Source: Clostridia bacterium (lineage in GTDB: Bacteria; Bacillota; Clostridia; Christensenellales; CAG-138). From it: a DNA stretch of 39,787 bases. Below, piece after piece: positions 1-7,919 of the stretch (position 1 is the first letter of the stretch; each line of letters opens with the position of its first letter). The notes beneath the pieces are model-generated. The model was not told the origin of the DNA and searched no databases. It saw only the letters and a list, made by a program, of their open reading frames with translations. The DNA is taken from contig JAFRRO010000079.1 of the NCBI GenBank assembly GCA_017428025.1, positions 1-39,787 on the forward strand. The letters are read 5' to 3'. Made by a program: the position numbers and the translations under genes.

Positions 1-1650
1 CACCTCGGAGACCGTTTTGCCCGGGGTGACCGTCAGCTGTTCGGGCAGAAACCGTGTGGTCGGAGAGATCGCGTCGAGCCGCATTGTGCCTTCGGTCGGG
101 AAGGTGATCTTTCTGCCGTCGACGGTTACCGCAACGTAATAGTAGTACGTGCCGACCTCGTCCGCAGTGAAATTCCTGCCGATCAGCTGATCGTCGTCGA
201 CAATCGCCATCGGGAGCGCTTCGGTACAGGCGGAGCGCTTCTTGGACGTGCCGACATACATCGTCGCATCGGTTGCCTCCGCACCCTTCGGCAGCTTCAA
301 AGGCGCCGTGATCTGCACGGTTTCGCCCGCGTACACGCGGTTGACCGTCGGCTCGGAAAGGTGCAGCACCGGCTTGTCGACCGTAAGGTCTGCACGGATG
401 CGTTCCGTCATATCGAGTGCGTCGGTAAACGCGAAAAGCATCGGATAGCCGTTTAGATCGTCGCCGACCCAGGTCCAGACGCCGTCGAAATCCCAGCCGA
501 CCTGTTCGACGTAAAAGTTCTTCGTCAAAAGCGGCGTCGCCTGTACGAACTCGAATGCCGCTTCCTCCGGATGGCTCGACGATACGCCGCCCAAAAGGCG
601 CGCGCCATCGAAAACGTAGTTGTTGTGAAGATGCGAGCCGGATTCGCCGCTGTAGTTGCCGCAGAGATATCCGACGTTCTGGCTGTCCTCGCCGCCGTCG
701 ATCACGGAGAGCAGCACCACGTTGTTGTCGATCGCCGTGCCGCCCTTCAGGTTGCCCACGACGCCGCCGACGCTGTCCGCTTCCTCGCCCATTACCTCGA
801 TCGAGCCCATGACGAAGCAGTTGACGACCTGTCCGCCGCCCGAGCAGGAGGCGGTGACGCCGCCCGCCGCGCCGTTTTCGACGCCCTTGCCGCGCACCAG
901 AATGTCGCAGCAGACGAAGCAGTTGCGCGCAACGCCGATGTAGCCGTTGTCGTTCTTCTTGATCTTGCCCGCAATACCGCCCGCGTTCTTCTCGCGGCAG
1001 TCTATCGTGCCGGTGCAGACGACGTTCTCCACGTCGCCGTACACGCTGCCCGCGAGGATGCCGCAGCTCGCGAGTCCCTTGATCTCGGCGTCAAGGATCG
1101 CAAGGTTTCTGACAAAGCCCTGTCCGAAGTCGTGTCCGACGTTGCCGAACAGGCCGCAGTATTTGTTTCCCATACGCTGTACGCGCAGGTTTCTGATCGC
1201 GTGTCCCTGTCCGTCGAACGTGCCGAAGAATGCGCAGTGCACGCCCTCGGTCTCGTCCGCGTCGGCAAGCGCGCCGATCGGCGGCATATAGCCCTTGGTC
1301 TCGGTTCCGATCTTTTCGGTAAGAACCGCGCCGATCTTTTCGTTCAGCGGCGCCATGTCGAGGTCCTGCGTCAGCACGTACGTCCCGCTGCAGGGCGCGT
1401 CCGGCGCGCCGTCGCCGTTCGTGTCCTCAGGTTTCCATGTCCCCGTGAGATACAGCAGCTGTTCGGGCGCGGAAATCTCATAGCGGTTCTCCGCAGCATT
1501 ATAGGCGGGAAGCTCGGCGCCGAGCTCCAGAAGAACCTCGGTGCTCCAAAGGTCCTGCTCCCACCACGGCGCGTCGTCCGCGGCGGCTGCGGGCAGTACC
1601 CCCAGCAGCAGGATCAGCGAAAGCAGAATTGCGATCATCCGTTTTTTCAT
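1..1650 (-). CDS. Secreted GLUG-motif surface protein (C-terminus cut by window edge)
   Basis: The first 550 residues are visible and the frame runs open off the left edge. Residues 1-24 are a Sec signal peptide (MKKR, hydrophobic core, then AAA-ADDA), with no lipobox cysteine. After a short spacer, residues about 110-370 hold repeated glycine-rich modules of the GLUG type: GTFDGQGHAIRNL, CGLFGNVG, CGILAGSV, AGGIAGKI, AGGVTAS, GGVVGNL, and a closing NGYPMLFAF. Such modules form beta-helical stalks in extracellular proteins of Firmicutes and Bacteroidetes. Residues about 390-550 look like beta-sandwich domains (VNRVYAGETVQITAPL, then DEVGTYYYYVAVTVDG). The start has GGAGGGG eight bases upstream. 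Role is inferred as a surface or adhesin-like protein. Ligand and anchor are unknown because the C-terminus is missing. Confidence 0.8.
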   Translation of the reverse strand, partial: MKKRMIAILLSLILLLGVLPAAAADDAPWWEQDLWSTEVLLELGAELPAYNAAENRYEISAPEQLLYLTGTWKPEDTNGDGAPDAPCSGTYVLTQDLDMAPLNEKIGAVLTEKIGTETKGYMPPIGALADADETEGVHCAFFGTFDGQGHAIRNLRVQRMGNKYCGLFGNVGHDFGQGFVRNLAILDAEIKGLASCGILAGSVYGDVENVVCTGTIDCREKNAGGIAGKIKKNDNGYIGVARNCFVCCDILVRGKGVENGAAGGVTASCSGGGQVVNCFVMGSIEVMGEEADSVGGVVGNLKGGTAIDNNVVLLSVIDGGEDSQNVGYLCGNYSGESGSHLHNNYVFDGARLLGGVSSSHPEEAAFEFVQATPLLTKNFYVEQVGWDFDGVWTWVGDDLNGYPMLFAFTDALDMTERIRADLTVDKPVLHLSEPTVNRVYAGETVQITAPLKLPKGAEATDATMYVGTSKKRSACTEALPMAIVDDDQLIGRNFTADEVGTYYYYVAVTVDGRKITFPTEGTMRLDAISPTTRFLPEQLTVTPGKTVSEV

Positions 1651-1691
1651 GCAATGCCCCTCCGTTCGGACCGGTTGGGAAAAAGGGAGGT

Positions 1692-1767
1692 GCGGAGGCG
1701 GCTTTTCGCCGCGCTCCGCCGGTTCGGTAATGCGAAGGCGGTCATACGACCGCGCTTCGCATTTTTT
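1692..1767. terminator. Two hairpins between surface-protein genes
   Basis: A GCGGAG...CTCCGC hairpin lies at about 1692-1719. A longer stem, ATGCGAAG...CTTCGCAT with inner CGGTC/GACCG, lies at 1730-1762. The second is followed on the plus strand by TTTTTT, so it resembles an intrinsic terminator in the direction that has no gene. On the minus strand it follows the lipoprotein stop but lacks a U-tract. It may insulate the two minus-strand genes. Confidence 0.4.
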
Positions 1768-1773
1768 GCTCTG

Positions 1774-3777
1774 TTATGCGATCGGATCGAAGGTCACACC
1801 GTCGGTGGACGCGCCGCTTGCCCTTAGCATGACGGCATCCATGGCTGCGAGATCTTCCTGATCGTCCGCTACCTTTTGTTTGAATCCGTCCGGCGTATCC
1901 TTGATCGTGAACACGGTGTAGTCTTCAACAGGAGCCAGTTCGTAATCTTCCTCGGTGCCGTCCGCATACTTCACACGAAGCGTCATAGCGCCGAGCTTCG
2001 CGGTTTCGCGATGGACAAATGCGAACACCTCATGCGGCTTCTCCGCGAGACTCTCGTCCTCGGTCGGGATCAGGCCGTCCACAACGGTCTTGAAGATGTT
2101 CTTGCCCTTGTCCTCGCCGGTCGGGAACAGGTAGACCTTTTCGATCTCTTTGCCCGACTTGTTCTTGAGCATGAGATGAAGTCCGGTATAACCCGTAGGG
2201 ATGTCTGCCAGAACGGCCGTATAGTGACCATCCGTCGCAACGCCTGCTTCAATCAGTGCGTCCATCGCCGCGATATCCGCAGGATCATCGTTTGGTTCAT
2301 GCTCGACATCCTCCGCCGTCGGTCCCTTGAGAGAGATTTTATCATACAATGCGAGCTTACCGAGGTCTGCCGTCATTTCTGTGCCATCCTCGTAAATGAC
2401 CTTCAGCTGGTAATTATCCGCTATCTTGCGAATGATATAGATGTTTTGCTCATAGTTATCACCATCAGCATCCTTATCCAGCCACGGATTCTCGAAAATC
2501 GGAGCATAGTAATCAAGAAAGACTTCGGGATCCTCCGTCATGTCATAGATGTATAGCTCGTTGATCGTTTTGCCGGTCTTGTTCTTGACGTTCAATGCGA
2601 GGCCGATATATCCTTCCGGAATGGTGTATCCCGCCGGTATCTGGTTTTCAGTGCTCGCATCCTTCTCGGGTTCGGGCTCGGTCGGCTCTGCGGGTTCTTC
2701 GGACGCGGGAACCGGAATCATCGCCTGACCGGCTCTGAGCGCGGCGACCGTTTCCGCATCCATCGTCGTTTCCGTATAGGTCGGATACCACTGGTCGACG
2801 ATATAGCCCTTTGCGAGCGATTCCGCAAGGTAATCGATCGGCTCCGGTACGCCGTCATCATACTGGATCTTGATGTCGTCCGGATCCTCTGCGTTCTTCA
2901 GCGAGATCTCGTTCGGCAGATGTCCGTCGCCGTCGGGCTTGAACCAGCCTTCGATCGGATAGGTGATCGTCGCACCGTCGTCGAACACGACGTCGATGTA
3001 GTAATTCTCGGTATGCGGACGGATGAAGCACTTGAAGAGGTACATGCCGCCTTCCTTCGCCTTGCCGCTCATCAGAACGTCCATCTTCTCGCCTGCGGGC
3101 GTGTACAGATAGTCGATCATGTTGTTGTACGCCTTGGGATCACCGCCCTCTTCATAGAAGTAGAACTCCTTGATGCCCTTGCCGGTCTTGTTCTTGAGCT
3201 CGACCGGAATCAGCTCGTAACCCGGATAGAAGTTGTCCGCGGTCTTGCCGAGCGCAACCATGAAGTCGAGCATCATCTTATCTTCGTCCTTGGCCGGCTC
3301 GTGCTCCCAGTTGGCGGGATCCGCACCATTCTTGAGGGAGAGCTCGTCGTACATGGCAAGCGTGCCGACGTCCCACTTGACGCTCGTTTCGTCCTCGAAC
3401 ACGACGGTGACTTCCATCTCCTTGCCCGCTTCACGGACGATGTAGATGTACTTCTCGTAGTTGTCGGGATCGACTTCCTTATCCTGCCATCCTTCTTCGA
3501 CCACGCTGTTCAGCTTCTTGGCATAGAGATCGACGCCCTTTTCGGAGATGTAGAGCGCCTTGATCGTCAGGCCGGTCTTGTTCTTGAGCTGCAGCGCAAG
3601 ACCTTCGTATTCGGTCGTCGCTTCGGGTTCCGGCGTTGTCTCCGCCGGCGCTTCCGTGGGCTGCACGGGCGCGTCGGTCGGCTGTTCCGGCTGATCCGGC
3701 TGTGCCGGCGTTCCGGTGCACGCGATCATACCGAGCAGCATCAGTGCTGCGAGCATGATGGAAAGTAGCTTTTTCAT
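1774..3777 (-). CDS. Lipoprotein with four copies of a LKNKTG module
   Basis: 667 residues from the start at 3777, chosen because AGGAGG sits six bases upstream; an in-frame ATG at 3792 overlaps that site. Residues 1-20 are a lipoprotein signal ending GMIAC, so the protein should be lipid-anchored at Cys20. A Pro/Glu/Thr-rich linker (about 21-56) follows. The rest is four related modules starting near residues 57, 184, 390 and 530. Each opens with an aromatic-rich strand and [LV]KNK[TS]G, then an xLY(I/L)xxxG-type segment, a V.[FY]EDGT-like strand, and (in modules 1-3) an ISLK/LSLK segment. A second Pro/Glu linker (about 350-385) splits the modules into pairs. I do not recognise a family. Extracellular location is secure from the signal; a binding role is only inferred. 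Confidence 0.75.
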   Translation of the reverse strand: MKKLLSIMLAALMLLGMIACTGTPAQPDQPEQPTDAPVQPTEAPAETTPEPEATTEYEGLALQLKNKTGLTIKALYISEKGVDLYAKKLNSVVEEGWQDKEVDPDNYEKYIYIVREAGKEMEVTVVFEDETSVKWDVGTLAMYDELSLKNGADPANWEHEPAKDEDKMMLDFMVALGKTADNFYPGYELIPVELKNKTGKGIKEFYFYEEGGDPKAYNNMIDYLYTPAGEKMDVLMSGKAKEGGMYLFKCFIRPHTENYYIDVVFDDGATITYPIEGWFKPDGDGHLPNEISLKNAEDPDDIKIQYDDGVPEPIDYLAESLAKGYIVDQWYPTYTETTMDAETVAALRAGQAMIPVPASEEPAEPTEPEPEKDASTENQIPAGYTIPEGYIGLALNVKNKTGKTINELYIYDMTEDPEVFLDYYAPIFENPWLDKDADGDNYEQNIYIIRKIADNYQLKVIYEDGTEMTADLGKLALYDKISLKGPTAEDVEHEPNDDPADIAAMDALIEAGVATDGHYTAVLADIPTGYTGLHLMLKNKSGKEIEKVYLFPTGEDKGKNIFKTVVDGLIPTEDESLAEKPHEVFAFVHRETAKLGAMTLRVKYADGTEEDYELAPVEDYTVFTIKDTPDGFKQKVADDQEDLAAMDAVMLRASGASTDGVTFDPIA

Positions 3778-3838
3778 GATATTCCTCCTCATTTTGGTTT
3801 ACTGTGTATCACAACTCGCCGACAGGCGAAGGTTGCTT

Positions 3839-4792
3839 CTATTCCGTTTTGCATGCGATCTCGCCGTCGTCGCCGATCGTAATGCAGACGCCGTTGTGCG
3901 TCGACGGCGGAAGCGTCGGCAGCGACTTGTTCTCCGTGCAGAACACCTGCGGTACGCTGTTCTGCAGCATAGCCACGATGCCCGCGTTCGGACGGTCCTT
4001 CTTTGCCGAGGCGTCGCTCTGGCACGAGATCACCGCGACGGACGGCGAAAGCTTTCTGAGAAGCGGTTCGGTCATCGACTTCGGATCGCCGTGGTGCGGC
4101 AGCTTCAGAACGTCGCACGGTTCAAGCGGCAGATCCTCAAAATCGGCGGCGTAGCGGTCGCCGGTCAGCAGGATGCTGCGCCCCGCGTATTCGAACCGCA
4201 GCATGACGCTCGAAACGTTGCGCTCCTTTGACGCCTTGAACCGTTCGGTCGGATCGACCGGTTCATTGCGGTACAGCGCGTCGAACACGCGTTCCTGCCG
4301 CTCGATCACTTCCTGCCGCGGCAGGACCGCCGTAACGGACAGGTTTTCCGTCAGCCGTTCCGTGCCGCCGCGCAGGCATTCGAGCGCGGCGCCGCGCGCC
4401 TTTGCGGCTTCGGTCAGATCGCGGAAGATGTTCAAAAGATGCATCAGTCCGTTCGCGGTCTTGTCGACCGAAACGAACGAGGGCGAGATCCACTGTGCGT
4501 CCTCCGGCGGAAACCGGAGCGCCTGGACCCGTTCGGTCGGGATCGCGTTCACGATCCGGAGCGCGCCGCCGATGTGATCGATGTGCAGATGCGAAAGCAT
4601 CATCCGGTCGATGGATTCGACGCCGCGATCCTTCAGGTAGTAGATCGCTTCCTTGCGAAGCGAGCCGTTCTGCGGTTCGAGATACGGCCGTCCCGCGTCC
4701 ACCAGAACGGTGTACGGAGCCGATCCCTTGCGATGCTCCCGCAGCAGCACCGCGTCGCCGTCGCCGACGTTACAGAAAAAGATCTCCAGCAT
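3839..4792 (-). CDS. Metallo-beta-lactamase-fold hydrolase, ComEC C-terminal-domain type
   Basis: 317 residues, no signal peptide or membrane segment. The order of motifs matches the beta-lactamase domain of ComEC/Rec2. There is an opening VGDGDAVLL, the metal motif SHLHIDHIGG (His68, His70, Asp72, His73), LLTGD near residue 205, and LKLPHHG near 225 supplying a further histidine. In ComEC this domain follows a membrane channel used for DNA uptake and is thought to be a nuclease. Here it stands alone, so the substrate could be nucleic acid or a phosphodiester. The gene starts three bases after the stop of the upstream membrane-protein gene and has no clear ribosome binding site, so translational coupling is likely. 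Confidence 0.8.
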   Translation of the reverse strand: MLEIFFCNVGDGDAVLLREHRKGSAPYTVLVDAGRPYLEPQNGSLRKEAIYYLKDRGVESIDRMMLSHLHIDHIGGALRIVNAIPTERVQALRFPPEDAQWISPSFVSVDKTANGLMHLLNIFRDLTEAAKARGAALECLRGGTERLTENLSVTAVLPRQEVIERQERVFDALYRNEPVDPTERFKASKERNVSSVMLRFEYAGRSILLTGDRYAADFEDLPLEPCDVLKLPHHGDPKSMTEPLLRKLSPSVAVISCQSDASAKKDRPNAGIVAMLQNSVPQVFCTENKSLPTLPPSTHNGVCITIGDDGEIACKTE

Positions 4793-4795
4793 GGC

Positions 4796-5338
4796 TCAGG
4801 TGTTGTAGTAGGAGGGACGGCTTTTCGCCCGCTCCTCCGCCGCTTTGCGCCGTTTGAGTTCCTGCCGGTACAGCAGAAACGCCGGAATCCCGCCGACGAC
4901 TGCGGAAACCAGAACCGGCAGTCCGAGAATCATCCAGAAGAGTCCGTACTCGGTCGCCGCGTCCGACCAGTCGATCAGCAGCAGCGTCGCAAGCATGATC
5001 AGCACGAGCAGCGCCGCCATCCAGAGATACGCGTTCGGCACGAGTCGCTTGTTCTCCCCTCGAAACAGGAAGATCGACAGCACGCAGGGCACCGAGCCCG
5101 CGACTGCCGGAATCAGGTATTGCAGGACGTTCTGCAAGAACACCGGCAGCTGCCCGAATGCGTTGTGCAGCGGATCCAGCAGCAGCAGATATGCCGCGGC
5201 GTAGATCGCGCCGAAGAGGATCGCCAGTAAAAACGAATACAAAAACGTCGCGCTTTTCGGTTTGCCGTTCTCGTCGAGGAACAGCGCGCGCGTTAAGCTG
5301 TCGATGCGTCTTTGCAGTTTTGAGCGTTCCTTTGCCAT
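4796..5338 (-). CDS. Small integral membrane protein, coupled to MBL hydrolase
   Basis: 180 residues. A basic N-terminus (MAKERSKLQRRIDSLTRALF) precedes four predicted membrane segments near residues 30-55, 68-92, 104-121 and 132-155, and the protein ends with a charged cytoplasmic tail (RQELKRRKAAEERAKS). No recognised domain. Its stop lies three bases before the start of the metallo-beta-lactamase gene, so the two are probably one unit; a membrane partner for a ComEC-like hydrolase is an attractive but unproven reading. The Shine-Dalgarno sequence is poor (GCGAGAATCAT before ATG). Confidence 0.65.
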   Translation of the reverse strand: MAKERSKLQRRIDSLTRALFLDENGKPKSATFLYSFLLAILFGAIYAAAYLLLLDPLHNAFGQLPVFLQNVLQYLIPAVAGSVPCVLSIFLFRGENKRLVPNAYLWMAALLVLIMLATLLLIDWSDAATEYGLFWMILGLPVLVSAVVGGIPAFLLYRQELKRRKAAEERAKSRPSYYNT

Positions 5339-5349
5339 ATGATTCTCGC

Positions 5350-5377
5350 ATTCCGCGGGGACAGCGCCCCGCGGAAT
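5350..5377 (-). terminator. GC-rich hairpin after binding-protein gene
   Basis: ATTCCGCGGGG and CCCCGCGGAAT form a perfect 11-bp stem with a 6-base loop, 13 bases past the binding-protein stop codon. There is no U-tract on the minus strand. It may be a transcript 3'-end stabiliser or weak terminator rather than a full intrinsic terminator. Confidence 0.5.
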
Positions 5378-5390
5378 GATATGTTTCGGA

Positions 5391-6689
5391 TTATCTTGTG
5401 CTGTTCCAGAGGCTCCAGTAAGCCTTGACGTTCGGGTAGTTCGCGTAGATTTCCGCGAAGTTCGGCGTGGTCAGGTTGACCTCCTCATAGGTGATGCCGG
5501 ACTTCTCATAGGTGACGTCGTCGCGCACGGACCAGTGACCGAGCTTGTCGAACGTCTGATAGCAGCCGCTCACACCGTCCGTATCGCCCATCATGAAGCG
5601 GATGAACAGCCGCGCGCCTGCGGGATTGTCGCAGCCGGAGACCACATAGGAGTACGCCGCCGCGTCCTGCGCGGTATAGGGCTCGAGGCCCGTCACCCAC
5701 GCGATGTCCATGCCGTTTTCGCCCTGCGCCTGTTTGGAGTTGTCGATCTTCGACGCCGAGCACAGACCGAGCGTCGGTCCGTTGACCGAGTCGTGCACCG
5801 CTTCGACCACCGCGTCGCCGTCCGCCAGCGGCACGATCGTCATCTGCGAGAAACGCCAGAACAGTTCGACGCCCGCGTTGTTCTCCGGAAGCTCCATGAC
5901 GCCCGGCGTGTTCTGCAGATGATCCTGATAGGTATAGACGAGCTTTTCGCCGTACTGCTTTTCGTACTGCGCTTCGAGCTTGTCGCCGTCCACGATCAGC
6001 TGCGCCCACAGCGCCGCATACGACGGGGCGGTGATATCCTTGGAATAGATCGTCCAGAACTGCGTGTTGTTGCCGTTCGCGTCCTTATAGGCTTGGGTGT
6101 CGACATTGTATCCCTGAACGATATCCCACCAGCTCGAGATCGGAACGTGATCGTACATGCGCGTGTTGTAGAACCACGGGTTGAACGTGGAGTACAGCGG
6201 CAGACCGTAGGCGATCAGATCGTCCGAGATATGCTCGCACACATCCGCGGGATAATAGACCTTGACGAGATCCCAGAGCACGAGCTCGTTGTAGATCTCA
6301 CCGGAAGAATCCTTGACCATCAGTACGTCCGCCATCGGATTTCCGCTTTCCGCTTCCATCTCGATCTTCTTCATGACCGTATTGGTGTCGCAGGAGATGT
6401 ATTCGAAGTTGAGATCGGGATACACGCGCTGGATCTTTTTGCGCGCGGTGTCCGCGTCGGCGGTCGTCGAATAGATCGTGATCGTGCCGCCTTCCGCCTT
6501 CGCCATCTCGTACAGCTCGTCCGTCGACATGTGGTTCCAGTCGATGCCGTCCTCGCCGATCACGTCGATCGCCGCTCTGCCCGTCTTGGGTACGCCGTCG
6601 TCCGCCGGACCTTCCTGTCCGCCCCCCGTGCATGCCGCGAGCGTCAGCAGCATCGCCAGTGCCAGAATGATCGCAAGATACTTTTTCAT
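5391..6689 (-). CDS. ABC transporter substrate-binding lipoprotein, iron(III)/phosphorylated-compound family
   Basis: 432 residues from the start at 6689, which has AAAGGAA eight bases upstream; an in-frame ATG 75 bases further up lacks one. Residues 1-20 are a lipoprotein signal with LTLAAC, anchoring at Cys20. The mature part has the type II binding-protein fold: GGTITIYSTTADADTARK near the N-terminus, an NPWFYNTRMYDHVP hinge region, SSWWDIV, and GMDIAWVTGLEPY. This family contains FbpA-type ferric binders as well as the AfuA hexose-phosphate and PhnS aminoethylphosphonate binders. I do not see the paired iron-ligand tyrosines at the usual C-lobe place, and a HAD phosphatase heads the operon, so a phosphorylated substrate is favoured by inference. 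It is the last gene of the operon, 37 bp after the ATPase gene. Confidence 0.85.
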   Translation of the reverse strand: MKKYLAIILALAMLLTLAACTGGGQEGPADDGVPKTGRAAIDVIGEDGIDWNHMSTDELYEMAKAEGGTITIYSTTADADTARKKIQRVYPDLNFEYISCDTNTVMKKIEMEAESGNPMADVLMVKDSSGEIYNELVLWDLVKVYYPADVCEHISDDLIAYGLPLYSTFNPWFYNTRMYDHVPISSWWDIVQGYNVDTQAYKDANGNNTQFWTIYSKDITAPSYAALWAQLIVDGDKLEAQYEKQYGEKLVYTYQDHLQNTPGVMELPENNAGVELFWRFSQMTIVPLADGDAVVEAVHDSVNGPTLGLCSASKIDNSKQAQGENGMDIAWVTGLEPYTAQDAAAYSYVVSGCDNPAGARLFIRFMMGDTDGVSGCYQTFDKLGHWSVRDDVTYEKSGITYEEVNLTTPNFAEIYANYPNVKAYWSLWNSTR

Positions 6690-6726
6690 GGTGCAGATTC
6701 CTTTCTTCGGTTCTCGTTTGTCCGGC

Positions 6727-7884
6727 TCAGTCGTCGATGCCTGCCTTATGCTTCGTCTTTGCAAACTTGATGAGCCGTCCCGTCTCCTTATTATACACGT
6801 TCATGCGGCCCGGATGCAAGACGACAAATACATCTTGATTCATATCATATTCTACCAGACCGACCTGAATCGCCAGGAATTCGATGCCGCCGACCGTCAG
6901 CGTGACGAGCGTTTCGCTGCCCGCGGGCTGATTCGCATAGACCTTTGCGGCGACCGTGTTCTTGTGATGCGGATCCTCGGTATAGATATCGACCATTTCG
7001 GGACGCAGACCGAGCACGCATTCGAATTCTTTGCCCTCGGGAATGACCTCGTCGAGCTTCAGCGTCTCGTGCGGATAGACGTAGGTGCCGAATTCGCTCG
7101 TGACGGAGAGCGTGTCGCCGTTGTAGACCGCCTTTGCGTCGATGAAGTTGATGCGCGGATTGCCGATGAAGTCCGCCGCCTGCAGATCGATCGGGTTCGT
7201 GTACAGTCCCAGCGGGGTGTCGATCTGGGAGATCTCGCCCTCCTTGAACAGCGCGATCTTCGTGGACATCGTCAGCGCTTCGACCTGGTCGTGCGTGACG
7301 TAGATGATCGTCGTGCCGGTTTCCTTGTGCAGACGCTTGAGCTCGGCGCGCATGTCGATGCGAAGACGCGCGTCAAGGTTACTGAGCGGTTCGTCCAGCA
7401 GCAGAAGCTTCGGGCTCGAAGCGATTGCGCGGGCGATTGCCACACGCTGCTGCTGACCGCCGGAAAGCTCGTTCGGGTAGCGGTTGCGGTATTCCTCGAT
7501 GCGCATCGTCTTGAGCGCGCGCATGACCGTCTCCTCGATCTCCGCTTTTTTCATTTTCTTGATCTTGAGACCGAACGCGACGTTCTGGAACACCGTCATG
7601 TGCGGCCACAGCGCGTAGCTCTGGAACACGAGGTTCAGACCGCGCTTACTCGGCGCTTCATAGAAGGCGTCCGCCGCGTTGATGATGACGCGGTCGTCGA
7701 TCGTCATGGTGCCGTTCTGCGGCTTTTCAAGGCCGGAAACGACGCGCAGCGTCGTGGTCTTGCCGCAGCCGGACGGTCCGAGCAGCGTCATGAAATCGCC
7801 GTCCTCAATCGTCAGATTGATGTCGCGCAGAACGTGGTTCTCGCCGTAGAATTTATCGATGTGACTTAATACGATCTTGCTCAT
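6727..7884 (-). CDS. ABC transporter ATP-binding protein (FbpC/PotA/AfuC type)
   Basis: 385 residues. The nucleotide-binding domain shows Walker A GPSGCGKTT (36-44), a Q-loop VFQSYALWPHMTV, signature LSGGQQQR (about 139-146), Walker B LLLLDEPLSNLD (about 158-169) and the switch histidine in VTHD. Residues about 240-385 form a TOBE-like regulatory domain, as in importers for iron, sugars, spermidine and phosphonates. The length matches that class. It energises the fused permease encoded 35 bp upstream; the binding protein follows 37 bp downstream. AAAGGAAA precedes the start. Confidence 0.93.
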   Translation of the reverse strand: MSKIVLSHIDKFYGENHVLRDINLTIEDGDFMTLLGPSGCGKTTTLRVVSGLEKPQNGTMTIDDRVIINAADAFYEAPSKRGLNLVFQSYALWPHMTVFQNVAFGLKIKKMKKAEIEETVMRALKTMRIEEYRNRYPNELSGGQQQRVAIARAIASSPKLLLLDEPLSNLDARLRIDMRAELKRLHKETGTTIIYVTHDQVEALTMSTKIALFKEGEISQIDTPLGLYTNPIDLQAADFIGNPRINFIDAKAVYNGDTLSVTSEFGTYVYPHETLKLDEVIPEGKEFECVLGLRPEMVDIYTEDPHHKNTVAAKVYANQPAGSETLVTLTVGGIEFLAIQVGLVEYDMNQDVFVVLHPGRMNVYNKETGRLIKFAKTKHKAGIDD

Positions 7885-7919
7885 ACTGTTTTCCTTTCTG
7901 CAATCGTTCGATGAGGGGG

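Noticed and set aside
571..1827. 418-codon open frame on the plus strand
   Set aside because: It is antisense to the GLUG protein gene, which has a signal peptide, ribosome binding site and recognisable motifs. Such frames arise easily in GC-rich sequence; its product is low-complexity Ala/Arg/Val with no domain.
5391..6689. Firm call as a ferric-iron binding protein
   Set aside because: Family membership fits, but the iron-ligand tyrosine pair was not seen in its usual place and the operator is LacI-type rather than a Fur box.
5376..6770. 464-codon open frame opposite the binding-protein gene
   Set aside because: Shadow of the real minus-strand gene; Arg/Val/Asp-rich translation, no ribosome binding site and no domain.
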